Source: Spirochaetota bacterium
GTDB taxonomy: Bacteria > Spirochaetota > Brachyspiria > Brachyspirales > JACRPF01
Assembly: GCA_016214035.1 (NCBI GenBank)
Contig: JACRPF010000004.1
Span: 80,322 to 144,321, forward strand
DNA: 64,000 nucleotides
Direction of reading: 5' to 3'
The notes below the pieces were generated by a model that was given only the letters and a program-made list of their open reading frames with translations, was not told the DNA's origin and did not search any database. The first letter of the stretch is position 1. The number at the start of each line of letters is the position of its first letter. Of this stretch, positions 42,041 to 50,879 are shown piece after piece. Position numbers and translations under genes: made by a program.

Positions 42041-42749
42041 CGCAGACAATCCCGATAAACTCCCGCCACGAGCGCACCGATATATGTCCGATATCGGCAT
42101 CGGGCGTTTTATCCTGCGGATTATACCACACCGGCGTAAGTCCGGCAGCATGCGCACCTGAAATATCGACCGCAAAGATATCACCGGCATACCACACATC
42201 AGCGCGCGCACATCCCGTTTTGGCCACCGCAATATCGAAAATACGTTTTGCCGGCTTGCATATCCCGTATTCCGAACTCGCGACGATGAAACTGAAATAT
42301 ACATCAAGGCCATGGCGCGCAAGTTCCCGCCGGATTGTCTCTGAGCTGAACGCATTATTGCTCAGCATGCCGATGGATATGCCCATTCGGCGAAGTGAAT
42401 CGAGCATTGTCGCTGCATCCGGCATCGGGCGATAATCAGTGGCAGATTTCCAGAATTCCAGCTCCATCTCCTGCGGATCGACGGAAAATTTCATCTGCAG
42501 ACCGTCGTAGAGCAGATGCTGGAACAGTTGTATCGAGAAATCGAGATTATTGTCGCGCAGCGGCATCATCAGCTCAGCGTCTATCCTGAGTGCCTCTTCT
42601 TTGATCCGATATTCATCGGCATCGTGCGGATTCGACGTGCACAACTCAAGCAGCCGTCTGTTCCCGCGTATATCGTCAAATCCGTTCCCGGCGACAATGG
42701 TCCCGCCGAAATCGAATACGACCGCCTTCGGCGGAGAACGGTGTTTCAT
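42030..42749 (-). CDS. HAD-superfamily hydrolase with altered DxGGT motif
   Basis: A 239-residue hydrolase. Motif I reads VVFDFGGTIV: the first Asp (nucleophile) is present but the usual second Asp is Gly, as in some HAD phosphatases and dehalogenase-like members. Motif II is LSNN (near 125), motif III Lys is in GICKPAKRIF, and motif IV is GDIFAVDISGA. The lack of the acid/base Asp could lower phosphatase activity or change the reaction. The cupin gene ends 8 bases upstream and the GNAT gene overlaps its end, so the three probably form one transcript. Confidence 0.85.
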   Translation of the reverse strand: MKHRSPPKAVVFDFGGTIVAGNGFDDIRGNRRLLELCTSNPHDADEYRIKEEALRIDAELMMPLRDNNLDFSIQLFQHLLYDGLQMKFSVDPQEMELEFWKSATDYRPMPDAATMLDSLRRMGISIGMLSNNAFSSETIRRELARHGLDVYFSFIVASSEYGICKPAKRIFDIAVAKTGCARADVWYAGDIFAVDISGAHAAGLTPVWYNPQDKTPDADIGHISVRSWREFIGIVCDEH

Positions 42750-42756
42750 AATCGGG

Positions 42757-43107
42757 TCAATATACAGCCTTATCCACCATCACCTTGTCATCGGGATTGT
42801 ACGGTGCCTTGATGAAAAGCACGAGCGCGTCGTTCTGCGCGTGATTGACGAGTGTATGGCGTTCTTTCGCGGACAGTTTGATAACATCGCCCTCTTTCAT
42901 CTCAACCGGATTGCCGTTCACCATAAGTATTGCTTCGCCGGAAAGCAGATGAAACGTCTCTTCCACTTCCGCGTGATAATGTTCATCAAGCTTCTCGCCA
43001 GATTTCAGGAGTATTTTGCCCCACTCATAATATTCGCCGCGGAAAAAATATTTCACCCCGCTGGCGCCGTTTCGATAATTGAGTTCGAACTCATTGATCT
43101 TTTCCAT
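42757..43107 (-). CDS. Cupin-domain protein
   Basis: A 116-residue single-domain cupin. The first cupin motif reads GEKLDEHYHAEVEETFHLLSG (about 38-58), with the expected His, His and Glu metal ligands; the second has EGDVIKLSAKERHTLVNH (near 74-92). The metal and reaction are not known; cupins of this type include mannose-6-phosphate isomerase-like sensors. GAGGAGT precedes the ATG. Likely first gene of a cupin-HAD-GNAT operon. Confidence 0.85.
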   Translation of the reverse strand: MEKINEFELNYRNGASGVKYFFRGEYYEWGKILLKSGEKLDEHYHAEVEETFHLLSGEAILMVNGNPVEMKEGDVIKLSAKERHTLVNHAQNDALVLFIKAPYNPDDKVMVDKAVY

Positions 43108-43240
43108 CGCTTACTCCTCGGGCGGCGGATTCCGCCGAACTTTAACGCTGTACTTAAACCGGTATACATCGTAAATGTTTGCGTCATTTTGTCAACTGTT
43201 TGATGACGCACCGCAGCATCTCCCCCGGTTCGCCTTCGGG

Positions 43241-44119
43241 TTATACGCCTTTGCCGGTCACGAGCGTTAGCATCTCGACATACCGCGCACGCGTCCGGTC
43301 GATGATGGCCGCGGGAAGCGCCGGCGGCGGGGGCTCTTTGTTCCAGCCGGTGGTCTCGAGGTAATCGCGGACAATCTGCTTGTCGTACGACTGTGGATTC
43401 TCGCCCGGGGTATAGGTCTTCGCATCCCAGAAGCGTGACGAATCGGGCGTACACACCTCGTCGATGAGAATAATCTCATCGTTATAAACGCCGAATTCGA
43501 ATTTTGTATCGGCAAGTATAACACCTTTGGGCGCCATCGCATGCGCGACCTTGAGATATACGCCGATGGATAATTTCGCGAGCATCGACGCCATTTCGGT
43601 GCCGATATTGTTCTTCACGTAGTCCATCGTGACGTTGATATCGTGTTCACCGTCAGGCGCTTTTGTCGACGGTGTGAACAGCGGCTCGGGAAGTTTGTCC
43701 GCAAGCATAAGACCCGACGGTAGTGAAATACCGCTGACACTCCCCTTCTCCTGATATTCCTTCCAGCCGCTGCCGATGAGATATCCACGCACAATGCATT
43801 CAAAATCAATGCGCTTGGCTTTCTTCACAATGACGGCGCGGTCCCGGAGAATATCCGCATACGGTTTGCATTCCGGCGGAAAATCTGTAACATCTGTGGT
43901 GATCAGGTGATGCGGCACGCCGACATGATTGAACCAATGATTCGATATGCGCGTCAGTATCTTGCCTTTATCGGGAATGCCTTCATTGAAAATAACATCG
44001 AACGCCGAGAGCCGGTCCGTGGCGACGAGCATCAGATGCTCTCCCATGTCGTATATCTGACGGACTTTCCCTTCGTACAGTTTCTTAAGCTTGGGGAGGT
44101 CGATCTTTGTGAGGCTCAT
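43241..44119 (-). CDS. purC: Phosphoribosylaminoimidazole-succinocarboxamide synthase
   Basis: Condenses CAIR with aspartate using ATP, in purine synthesis. The 292-residue SAICAR synthetase begins LYEGKVRQIYDMGEHLMLVATDRLSAFDVIF (shown by the LYEGKVRQIYD and DRLSAFDV words), then IECIVRGYL-like FECIVRGYLIGSGWKEY, and VDEVCTPDSSRFW written as IDEVCTPDSSRFW. All are conserved. AGGAG precedes the ATG. Its start overlaps the YfhO gene stop by 4 bases. Confidence 0.95.
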   Translation of the reverse strand: MSLTKIDLPKLKKLYEGKVRQIYDMGEHLMLVATDRLSAFDVIFNEGIPDKGKILTRISNHWFNHVGVPHHLITTDVTDFPPECKPYADILRDRAVIVKKAKRIDFECIVRGYLIGSGWKEYQEKGSVSGISLPSGLMLADKLPEPLFTPSTKAPDGEHDINVTMDYVKNNIGTEMASMLAKLSIGVYLKVAHAMAPKGVILADTKFEFGVYNDEIILIDEVCTPDSSRFWDAKTYTPGENPQSYDKQIVRDYLETTGWNKEPPPPALPAAIIDRTRARYVEMLTLVTGKGV

Positions 44120-46749
44120 ATCTGCTCCTGCAATTTATTTCTTTTGAAAAACACTATCGCCGCCGCTATTCCTGCAGCGATAAGCGCCATCCATCCGGCA
44201 AACGTAAACCAGAAAAAGAGCCTGAGTTTGAAAGGCTCATAACGGAAACTTATCGCATGATCGCCGGCGGGAACATATACCCCCATGGTGAGCACGTTCA
44301 CTTTCAGGAGCGCGCTTTTTTTGCCGTCGACAAACACGTTCCAGTCGGGGTGATGCATGTCTTTGAGCACGAACACCGCGTCTTCAGGCACGAATACCGA
44401 TGCGTCAACACGATTGGGTTTGACCGCGAACGATTTAACGCCATACTGCAGAAGCTGCTGCGAGGCAAGCGCCTTTTTCGGAAGCGCCGCCCTCGATGCC
44501 GCATCGTACACCACCGCGGCGCGGAGCGGATCGAATGTCGGGGCGGTCATTGTATTCATCGCCTCATCGAGATTCGTCACCGTGATGACGGTATTCACAA
44601 TCTCGTACCGCGGACGGGCAAACGTCATCTCGTACAGATAGACGGACTGCCCGTTCCCGAACGCGAGCGGCTGCCCCATCGGGATGAGATAATTACTCAG
44701 CTGGCTCGCCAGGGGAAAATCGTTCACAAGATAACGGACATTTAAAAGCTGATACATCTTCGGATGATACTGTATCACATCGTTGATCCTGAACCGGTTC
44801 AGATAGGTCAACAGTTCGCTGCGCCAGCGGCTCATTGCGGGCGGCTCCATCACCGGGATATCGTTTGCCGGGAAAAGATGCGTTACGAAAAAGTTAAGCA
44901 CGCCGTTCTGTGAGAGAAACTTCACACGGTCTATGACGCCGTTCTGTTTCCGCTCACGGAGCATGCGCACCACAGGATTCGAACGGTAGATCTCATCCTG
45001 ATCCTGCGTTTCTACGAAAAACTGTCCGGTGTACCAGAGGTCGAACACCACGAGGAACAGAAACGCGCCTTTTATCGCCGTTACCGGTATCTGCTTACCC
45101 GGAAGAAGCATCATCACGGCATACAGCACTGAAGCGATAAGTCCAACCGCTATAAGCAGCGGTGATCCGCTATCGCGCATGGCCATTACGATCGTCATTA
45201 CAGCAAGTAGCACTGCGGGCGTCAATTTCTCCCACAGCTGCAGTTTGGAACGCATCGTAAACATGAATGCCACCAGCGACACGGCAATGCCCGCCATAAA
45301 GAAAAAGCGTACGCCATAGGTTGCGGCGTTTTTTGATGCGGCCTGCGCTGCCGCATCACCGAACGACGCGGTCAACGCCGACACCATTCCCGATCCGCCC
45401 GCCAGAAGCGCGGCGGCCGTTACAAAGGCAACTGCCACGAGCGCATAGAGACAACGATTAAACACGGTGAGCGCTGAATGCTCACGGGGTGAAAGCACCG
45501 AAACAAGTTCGTCGGCATCTTTGGCTTTGAGAAACCTGAAAAAGTAATCCGCACCGAACGCGCTTAGTATGCTCACCGCCAGCGTAAACAGGTGCACGAA
45601 TTTATTCGGATTACGGAACGACTGCATGCCGGGAATACTGAACACCGCCCCGAAAAAGGGAGGCAGATATCGCCCGAAGCTTATGAGGAGAACGATGAGC
45701 GCGGTTATACCCCAGAAAAATAATCCGCGCTTCCGGACCAGTGCAAGCGCCAGAAGCGCCATTATCGCAACGATAAGGCCGATATTTTCACCGCCGTATT
45801 TAAAATTCCGCCACGGGGCTTTGCCGTCAAGACTAGCCATGCGGCCGATGTACGGATGCGTGGGCGAACCGGAATAATAGCCGAATATGCCCGGCGCGAC
45901 AAAATCAACAATCTCCTCCGGCGGGAATGACCATTGCGTAGCCCAATCCCATTTCTGCTCCCGCGATTCGGTTACAACGTTTTTTTCACCCTGACTGGCG
46001 GCCTCAGCAAAGAATGTCAGGGACTGCAGTGAGAAAAACACCGCTACCACCGCGAGAATAATGAATCCAAAGGACAGCTTGAACAACCTGAATACATTGT
46101 TCTTCAGGAAAACATGCAGTTTGTCATCGCCTTTTTTGCGATAGAAAAGATACAGGAAATAACATCCAAGTAATACTGCAAAATACGCAGCGACCTGTAC
46201 TTCACCGCCGAGGAACGATATGCCGAGAAATGCGCCGGCGAAAATGAAATAACGTATTTTTTCTTTATCCATCGCGATGTGGAGAAATAGCAGGATAAGC
46301 GGAAAGTATGAAAAGGTCTCGAATTTGCTCATATGGCCTGACATGACGAGTGTCAGGGTATCATTGGTGAACATGAACGCCAGCGCCCCGAAGAACGCCG
46401 CTGCTATCGACAATTTAAGATATCGAAAGAGCAGAAACGCAAAGTATCCCATGAAAAAGAGATGAAGGATAAGATTGATTTGAGGAAAAATATACGCCGG
46501 CACAAAGTATTGGATAAGCGATGATGGTCGTACCGTTACTGGATTACCACGGGATAGGATGAAATAATCATCATCCCAACGCGCTTTCAGGCCGTCATGC
46601 ATAGCGGTCTGTACCTTCTGGTTTGCCCAGAGGATGGTGTCACCCATCGAGAGCATACGGTCAAATCCGATATTTTTAAAGAAAAAGAGCATCGCAAGGG
46701 CGAGAAATACCGCCAGATATATGACTTCGCGCAGCATTTTGTTCTTCAT
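44116..46749 (-). CDS. YfhO-like polytopic membrane protein
   Basis: An 877-residue membrane protein with about 14 hydrophobic segments, followed by a C-terminal periplasmic domain. It resembles the bacterial membrane protein YfhO family, related to GT-C glycosyltransferases: the first loop contains RMLSMGDTILWANQKV, and the C-terminus has HHPDWNVFVDGKK and GVYVPAGDHAISFRYEP. YfhO proteins take part in glycosylating cell-envelope polymers. AAGGATG precedes the ATG. It lies upstream of purC in the same operon, an odd pairing. Promoter at 46776-46804. Confidence 0.85.
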   Translation of the reverse strand: MKNKMLREVIYLAVFLALAMLFFFKNIGFDRMLSMGDTILWANQKVQTAMHDGLKARWDDDYFILSRGNPVTVRPSSLIQYFVPAYIFPQINLILHLFFMGYFAFLLFRYLKLSIAAAFFGALAFMFTNDTLTLVMSGHMSKFETFSYFPLILLFLHIAMDKEKIRYFIFAGAFLGISFLGGEVQVAAYFAVLLGCYFLYLFYRKKGDDKLHVFLKNNVFRLFKLSFGFIILAVVAVFFSLQSLTFFAEAASQGEKNVVTESREQKWDWATQWSFPPEEIVDFVAPGIFGYYSGSPTHPYIGRMASLDGKAPWRNFKYGGENIGLIVAIMALLALALVRKRGLFFWGITALIVLLISFGRYLPPFFGAVFSIPGMQSFRNPNKFVHLFTLAVSILSAFGADYFFRFLKAKDADELVSVLSPREHSALTVFNRCLYALVAVAFVTAAALLAGGSGMVSALTASFGDAAAQAASKNAATYGVRFFFMAGIAVSLVAFMFTMRSKLQLWEKLTPAVLLAVMTIVMAMRDSGSPLLIAVGLIASVLYAVMMLLPGKQIPVTAIKGAFLFLVVFDLWYTGQFFVETQDQDEIYRSNPVVRMLRERKQNGVIDRVKFLSQNGVLNFFVTHLFPANDIPVMEPPAMSRWRSELLTYLNRFRINDVIQYHPKMYQLLNVRYLVNDFPLASQLSNYLIPMGQPLAFGNGQSVYLYEMTFARPRYEIVNTVITVTNLDEAMNTMTAPTFDPLRAAVVYDAASRAALPKKALASQQLLQYGVKSFAVKPNRVDASVFVPEDAVFVLKDMHHPDWNVFVDGKKSALLKVNVLTMGVYVPAGDHAISFRYEPFKLRLFFWFTFAGWMALIAAGIAAAIVFFKRNKLQEQI

Positions 46750-46775
46750 GATTCATCCTTGATAGTGGTGTATCG

Positions 46776-46804
46776 ATTATACCAGAGGATACCCCTTTTT
46801 ACAA
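46776..46804 (-). promoter_or_regulatory. Sigma-70 type promoter for the yfhO-like/purC operon
   Basis: On the minus strand TTGTAA (46804-46799), 17-base spacer, consensus TATAAT (46781-46776). Leader of about 20 bases. Confidence 0.7.
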
Positions 46805-46861
46805 TACTTATTCAGTAAATTCATCCCTGTATCATGAAATCCTTCTATTATGTGTTGAGTT

Positions 46862-46889
46862 TGGACGATAACATGCCGATAATATAGAA
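46862..46889 (+). promoter_or_regulatory. Possible promoter for the TPR gene
   Basis: TTGGAC (46862-46867), 16-base spacer, TATAGA (46884-46889). Leader of about 30 bases to the ATG at 46927. Confidence 0.4.
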
Positions 46890-46926
46890 AAACGGAAGGC
46901 CTGTATTCCGTTGGAAAAACACCATT

Positions 46927-48273
46927 ATGTGGGTTGTCTTACTTGTATCATTAATCGTCGCGGTCAGCTATTGGGCCGTTATCATCTATCAGGGGTACGT
47001 GTTCCCGAAAAAAGTAAAACTTATCCGTGACCTTATCGACGAGCAGAAATATACCGAGGCCAGGGAAACGCTTGAACGGCTGCCCGCCTCACAGCGCGAC
47101 GACCCGATGGCAAAATGGCTGATAAGTCAGGTACATCTCGCCGAGGGACAATTCATTCTCGCCATGGTGGCACTCCAGGATGTGCTCAAGCGGCGGCGAT
47201 ATACGCTTGACCTGAAGGAACATCAGGTGCATGAAGCCCTTGCGGTATGCTATGAGAAGACCGGACGGCTCAAGGAATCGATACTTGAACTTCAATTCGC
47301 GCTTCACCTGAAGCCGGACAATTTCGACGCGCTCTACACCGTGGGAAAACTGTATTATGAACAGAAGAACTACACGCTCTGCGAACAGTTTCTCTCGCGT
47401 GCGAGCAAGATTAATCCGCGCAATCCGCATGTATTCTATATGCTCGGCATGATCGCCATCTACCAGCAGGACATCAAACGCGCCATTGACATGTTCACCG
47501 CATGCACCATATACGACGCCGGTTTTCACAAGGCGTATCTTGAGCTCGGCAGGCTGTACTTTGAGCTCAAGGACTATGTGCGCGCCCAGAAGAATTTCTC
47601 CTACGCGAAGATGAACCCCGACTGCAGAAAAGAGGCGTCTATCCACGAGGGTTTCGCGCTGCACAATATGCACGAATATGAATCCGCGGTGAGCATTCTC
47701 AAGGATGCGCTGCCGCTCTTTTCCGAAAATGACAAGCAGTATCTGCAGACGCTGGAGATCTTAAGCGAATGTTATCTACAGCTGCGTAATCTCGAGGAAG
47801 TGCGCGTCATCTGGGACACGATACTGAAAATCAATCCATCGCACCCGGATACCAAAGCGTACATGGCGCTTTTCAAGAACGTGTTTGACAACGCCAAGCT
47901 TGCCGCGTTCTTCTCCATGCCCGCTGAGAAATTCGAATTTTTCGTAAAACGATTCCTTGAAGACTTCGATTTCTTTATTGAGAACATCGAAGTAAAAAGC
48001 GACAATGAAATACTCGCATCCTGCCAGAAGAACAAGATGGGGCAGATGAAGAATTCGTTCATCGTCCTCTTCAACCGCACGCCGCACCTTATCGGCGTTG
48101 AGGAACTGCGGGAGCTGTTCATCATGATCAAAAATAAACGCGCAACGCAGGCGTATGTACTCACGCCGTTTGACTTTCACGAAGAATGCCATCAGTTCAT
48201 CACCTCACGTCCGGTGGATCTCGTCAGCGGCGAACGACTGGTGAAGGCGCTCTCCGGCGAGGACATTTTCTGA
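46927..48273 (+). CDS. Membrane-anchored TPR protein with a C-terminal Mrr-like (restriction-endonuclease-fold) domain
   Basis: A 448-residue protein. One N-terminal membrane segment (about 3-25), then about eight tetratricopeptide-like helical hairpins (about 35-300; for example HLKPDNFDALYTVGKLYYEQ and NPRNPHVFYMLGMIAIYQQ). The C-terminal region (about 320-448) resembles the Mrr-like restriction-endonuclease fold: IGVEELRELF, then AYVLTPFDFHEECHQFI and a final LVSGERLVKAL (family liDG-rL). The catalytic D-Q/ExK pattern is not apparent (a VLFNR stretch is where QxK would be), so the nuclease is probably inactive. hflX overlaps its end. Start ATG at 46927 has weak GGA upstream. Confidence 0.72.
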   Translation: MWVVLLVSLIVAVSYWAVIIYQGYVFPKKVKLIRDLIDEQKYTEARETLERLPASQRDDPMAKWLISQVHLAEGQFILAMVALQDVLKRRRYTLDLKEHQVHEALAVCYEKTGRLKESILELQFALHLKPDNFDALYTVGKLYYEQKNYTLCEQFLSRASKINPRNPHVFYMLGMIAIYQQDIKRAIDMFTACTIYDAGFHKAYLELGRLYFELKDYVRAQKNFSYAKMNPDCRKEASIHEGFALHNMHEYESAVSILKDALPLFSENDKQYLQTLEILSECYLQLRNLEEVRVIWDTILKINPSHPDTKAYMALFKNVFDNAKLAAFFSMPAEKFEFFVKRFLEDFDFFIENIEVKSDNEILASCQKNKMGQMKNSFIVLFNRTPHLIGVEELRELFIMIKNKRATQAYVLTPFDFHEECHQFITSRPVDLVSGERLVKALSGEDIF

Positions 48274-49388
48274 AATCCGTAACCGTCATCTGCGCATTCG
48301 CCGGTGTGGGCCGCGATATCATGAAAGCCGAGGCCTGCCTGGAAGAGCTGTCCCTCCTTGCCGCCACCCTCGGCTGCCGTGTGGCGCAAACACGTGTATT
48401 TAAACTCGCGCACTTCACCCCGCGCTACTGCATCGGCACCGGACAGATCGAGCTGCTCAAGTCGCTCGTGGAAAAGCATAAAGCCGAGGCGGTGCTGTTC
48501 GACAACGAACTGTCGCCGGCGCAGGTGACCAATCTCGCCGAGTTCCTCGGTGTAGAGATTGTCTCGCGCACCGACGTGATCCTGAGGATTTTCTCACTCA
48601 GGGCAAAGACCACGATAGCGAAACTTCAGGTGGAACTCGCGCGGCTGTCGTTCGAATATCCGCGGCTCAAAGGCAAATGGTCCACCCTGTCGCATACGGA
48701 CTCCGTTGTGGGAAAGATGGGCGGCCCGGGCGAAACACAGCTTGAGTACGGCAGACGGCACGCGCGGGAACGCATGCATGTCATCAAACAGGAGCTGAAA
48801 CGTGCCGAGCAGAGCAAGGCCACCGGACGCAGGTCACGCGCCGCGGCATTCCGTGTATCGCTTGCCGGTTACACGAACGCGGGAAAAAGCACGCTCTTCA
48901 ACGCGCTCTGCCGCGAACAGACCTATGTGGAGAACAAGCTGTTTGCGACGCTCGACACATTCACCCGAAAACTCTACCTGAGCGGCGTATCAACGGACAT
49001 CGTATTGAGCGATACCGTCGGATTCATCGAACGGCTGCCGCACCTGCTTGTTGAATCGTTCAAGTCAACGCTTGCGGAGATAGCCGAGGCGAATATCATA
49101 CTCCATGTTGCCGACGCGTCACGCGATGATATCGACAGCGTTCTTGCCACCGTTGAATCAACGCTCAGCGAGATCGGCGCAGGCTCGGTACCTACCCTCC
49201 TCGTTTTCAACAAGACTGACCTTATTACGCCGCTCAAACGTGACGGACTCGCGGGCCGTTTCCCCGATGCGCTTTTTGTGAGCGCGCTCACCAGAACCGG
49301 ATTTGACGAATTGAAAGAAACACTGAAACGCCATATACTCTTGCCAGCCGCTGACGTCACGAACGAAGCTGCACCGCCTGCGGAATGA
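48270..49388 (+). CDS. hflX: GTPase HflX
   Basis: A ribosome-associated GTPase that splits stalled or dormant ribosomes. About 372 residues: N-terminal HflX domain with SVTVICAF and TPRYCIGTGQIELLKSL, the coiled segment with GPGETQLEYGRRHARERMH, G1 AGYTNAGKST, G3 DTVGFIERLP, G4 NKTD and SALT at G5. The start is unusual. The conserved domain begins at codon 48270, a CTG overlapping the TGA of the TPR gene (CTGA), with GAGG 7 bases upstream. No ATG, GTG or TTG lies close by except ATG 48186 (28 unconserved residues earlier, inside the TPR gene) and ATG 48321 (which would cut the first strand). I suggest CTG as the start, or else the 48186 ATG. Confidence 0.9.
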   Translation: MKSVTVICAFAGVGRDIMKAEACLEELSLLAATLGCRVAQTRVFKLAHFTPRYCIGTGQIELLKSLVEKHKAEAVLFDNELSPAQVTNLAEFLGVEIVSRTDVILRIFSLRAKTTIAKLQVELARLSFEYPRLKGKWSTLSHTDSVVGKMGGPGETQLEYGRRHARERMHVIKQELKRAEQSKATGRRSRAAAFRVSLAGYTNAGKSTLFNALCREQTYVENKLFATLDTFTRKLYLSGVSTDIVLSDTVGFIERLPHLLVESFKSTLAEIAEANIILHVADASRDDIDSVLATVESTLSEIGAGSVPTLLVFNKTDLITPLKRDGLAGRFPDALFVSALTRTGFDELKETLKRHILLPAADVTNEAAPPAE

Positions 49389-49412
49389 TCGCATGGCGAG
49401 GAGCATGAAGGT

Positions 49413-50879
49413 ATGATAATCACCCCGAAGCGTTTTCCCGCGCTATTAAAAGCCGCTGATGCCGTTAATCCGTACATCGTCATGATATCCATCGCCGGCC
49501 TTATCCTGGAATACACGCCGCTCAAGACCATCGCGCCGTGGATGCTCACCGTCAATCAGGTCATCGACGTGATTTTTGTATTCGATTTCATCGTCCGCAT
49601 GATCACCATGCCGGTCGGAAAATATTTCTTCAAGGGATACGGCTGGATCGATTTACTTGCCAGCATTCCCGGCATCGCCCTCATCTTCCAGTCATCGCTG
49701 ACATTCCTCGGCGTGTTCAAGGTCACGCGTATCGGCCGTTTTTTCAAGATCATCCGGCTCCTCAGATTCCTGCGTGTGTTCAGTTTCCTCAACCGCATGA
49801 AAGGCGATTCCACGTTCGTGCAGGAACGCATCATGAAAATCGGCATCGCCATCGTGCTTACATTCATCGTAGGTATTGCGGTCACCGAACACTACACACG
49901 CGAGCATCTTGTTTCTACATACCAGGAGATGGTGCGTCAGAAATATGACGGACTTAACCGCGACATCGGCATGACGCGCATGCATTATGGCAAGGCGGTA
50001 CTTTTTTATACCGCCGACGGCGCCGTCTTCGACAATGACGGCGAACGGGTGACGGACCGCGCGCAGGTACGGCTGTATGAAAAAATGCTCCATGACGAGA
50101 AACACTGGCATATCAGCGTCCCGTTAGCCGAAGGAACATTCACCGCCGCCGGTGTTCATCTGCCGAGAACATCGCTCGTGCTCAACAATGACGCGCTTAT
50201 GAACGACCATGACCGCATCATGCTGATACTCATATCAACCCTCGTCGTAATGCTCCTCATCATCATGCTCTATATGGGTTACATCTTCGCGCACGACATG
50301 CGATATGTGCATCTCATTGTCGACTCCATCGACGCGGACGATTATATGCTGCTTGACGAAGAAGCACGCCTGCTCTCACCCGACGGCGAGCTGGCCGTTG
50401 TTGAAGGTGAAGACGAGATAAAAAGCCTGGTAAAGATGACCGCAAAACTTGCCCAAAAAGCCAGCGCCGGCAGTACATTCGATACGCTCACGATGACCGA
50501 TCCTTCAGGTGACGCGCCCGCCGCGGCATCTGCCGGCGACTTATCAGGGATGTCACCGATGGAGATCGACAGCAACGACGCAGAACTGGTGACCGATCTG
50601 AACACCACAACCGATGCGGCATTGTCGGAGATCGCCGTTGAAATACCGGCTGAAGACGATGTGTCTTCGCCCCTTGAAAAAAACGATGCACTGGATACGG
50701 GCCCAGCATCCGCCGTCACCGGGGAAATGATCCGGAGCGCGGTTGCCGAAGCGCTTCGAGACAAAGCTATCATCGGCAGGGACGGGCTCGATAAACTCCG
50801 CCATCAGGCGGCACTGGACGCGGTACACATCAGCACGCGTTCCATAGTAGACTACATCAAGCGTCACATGAAATTATGA
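49413..50879 (+). CDS. Voltage-gated-channel-like membrane protein without a selectivity filter
   Basis: A 488-residue protein with six predicted membrane helices. S1 about 20-40, S2 about 47-68 (VIDVIFVFDFIVRMI), S3 about 77-94 (WIDLLASIPG, a hallmark of ion_trans S3), and S4 about 103-122 with basic residues every third position (KVTRIGRFFKIIRLLRFLRV). After S5 (about 140-162) a region of about 105 residues lies outside, with no pore helix and no TxGYG-like filter, then S6 (about 271-292). The C-terminal tail (about 293-488) is cytoplasmic and acidic, ending in a basic amphipathic segment. Could be a voltage- or membrane-sensing protein rather than a channel. GGAG/AAGG precedes the ATG; it overlaps gmhB by 4 bases. 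Confidence 0.7.
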   Translation: MIITPKRFPALLKAADAVNPYIVMISIAGLILEYTPLKTIAPWMLTVNQVIDVIFVFDFIVRMITMPVGKYFFKGYGWIDLLASIPGIALIFQSSLTFLGVFKVTRIGRFFKIIRLLRFLRVFSFLNRMKGDSTFVQERIMKIGIAIVLTFIVGIAVTEHYTREHLVSTYQEMVRQKYDGLNRDIGMTRMHYGKAVLFYTADGAVFDNDGERVTDRAQVRLYEKMLHDEKHWHISVPLAEGTFTAAGVHLPRTSLVLNNDALMNDHDRIMLILISTLVVMLLIIMLYMGYIFAHDMRYVHLIVDSIDADDYMLLDEEARLLSPDGELAVVEGEDEIKSLVKMTAKLAQKASAGSTFDTLTMTDPSGDAPAAASAGDLSGMSPMEIDSNDAELVTDLNTTTDAALSEIAVEIPAEDDVSSPLEKNDALDTGPASAVTGEMIRSAVAEALRDKAIIGRDGLDKLRHQAALDAVHISTRSIVDYIKRHMKL

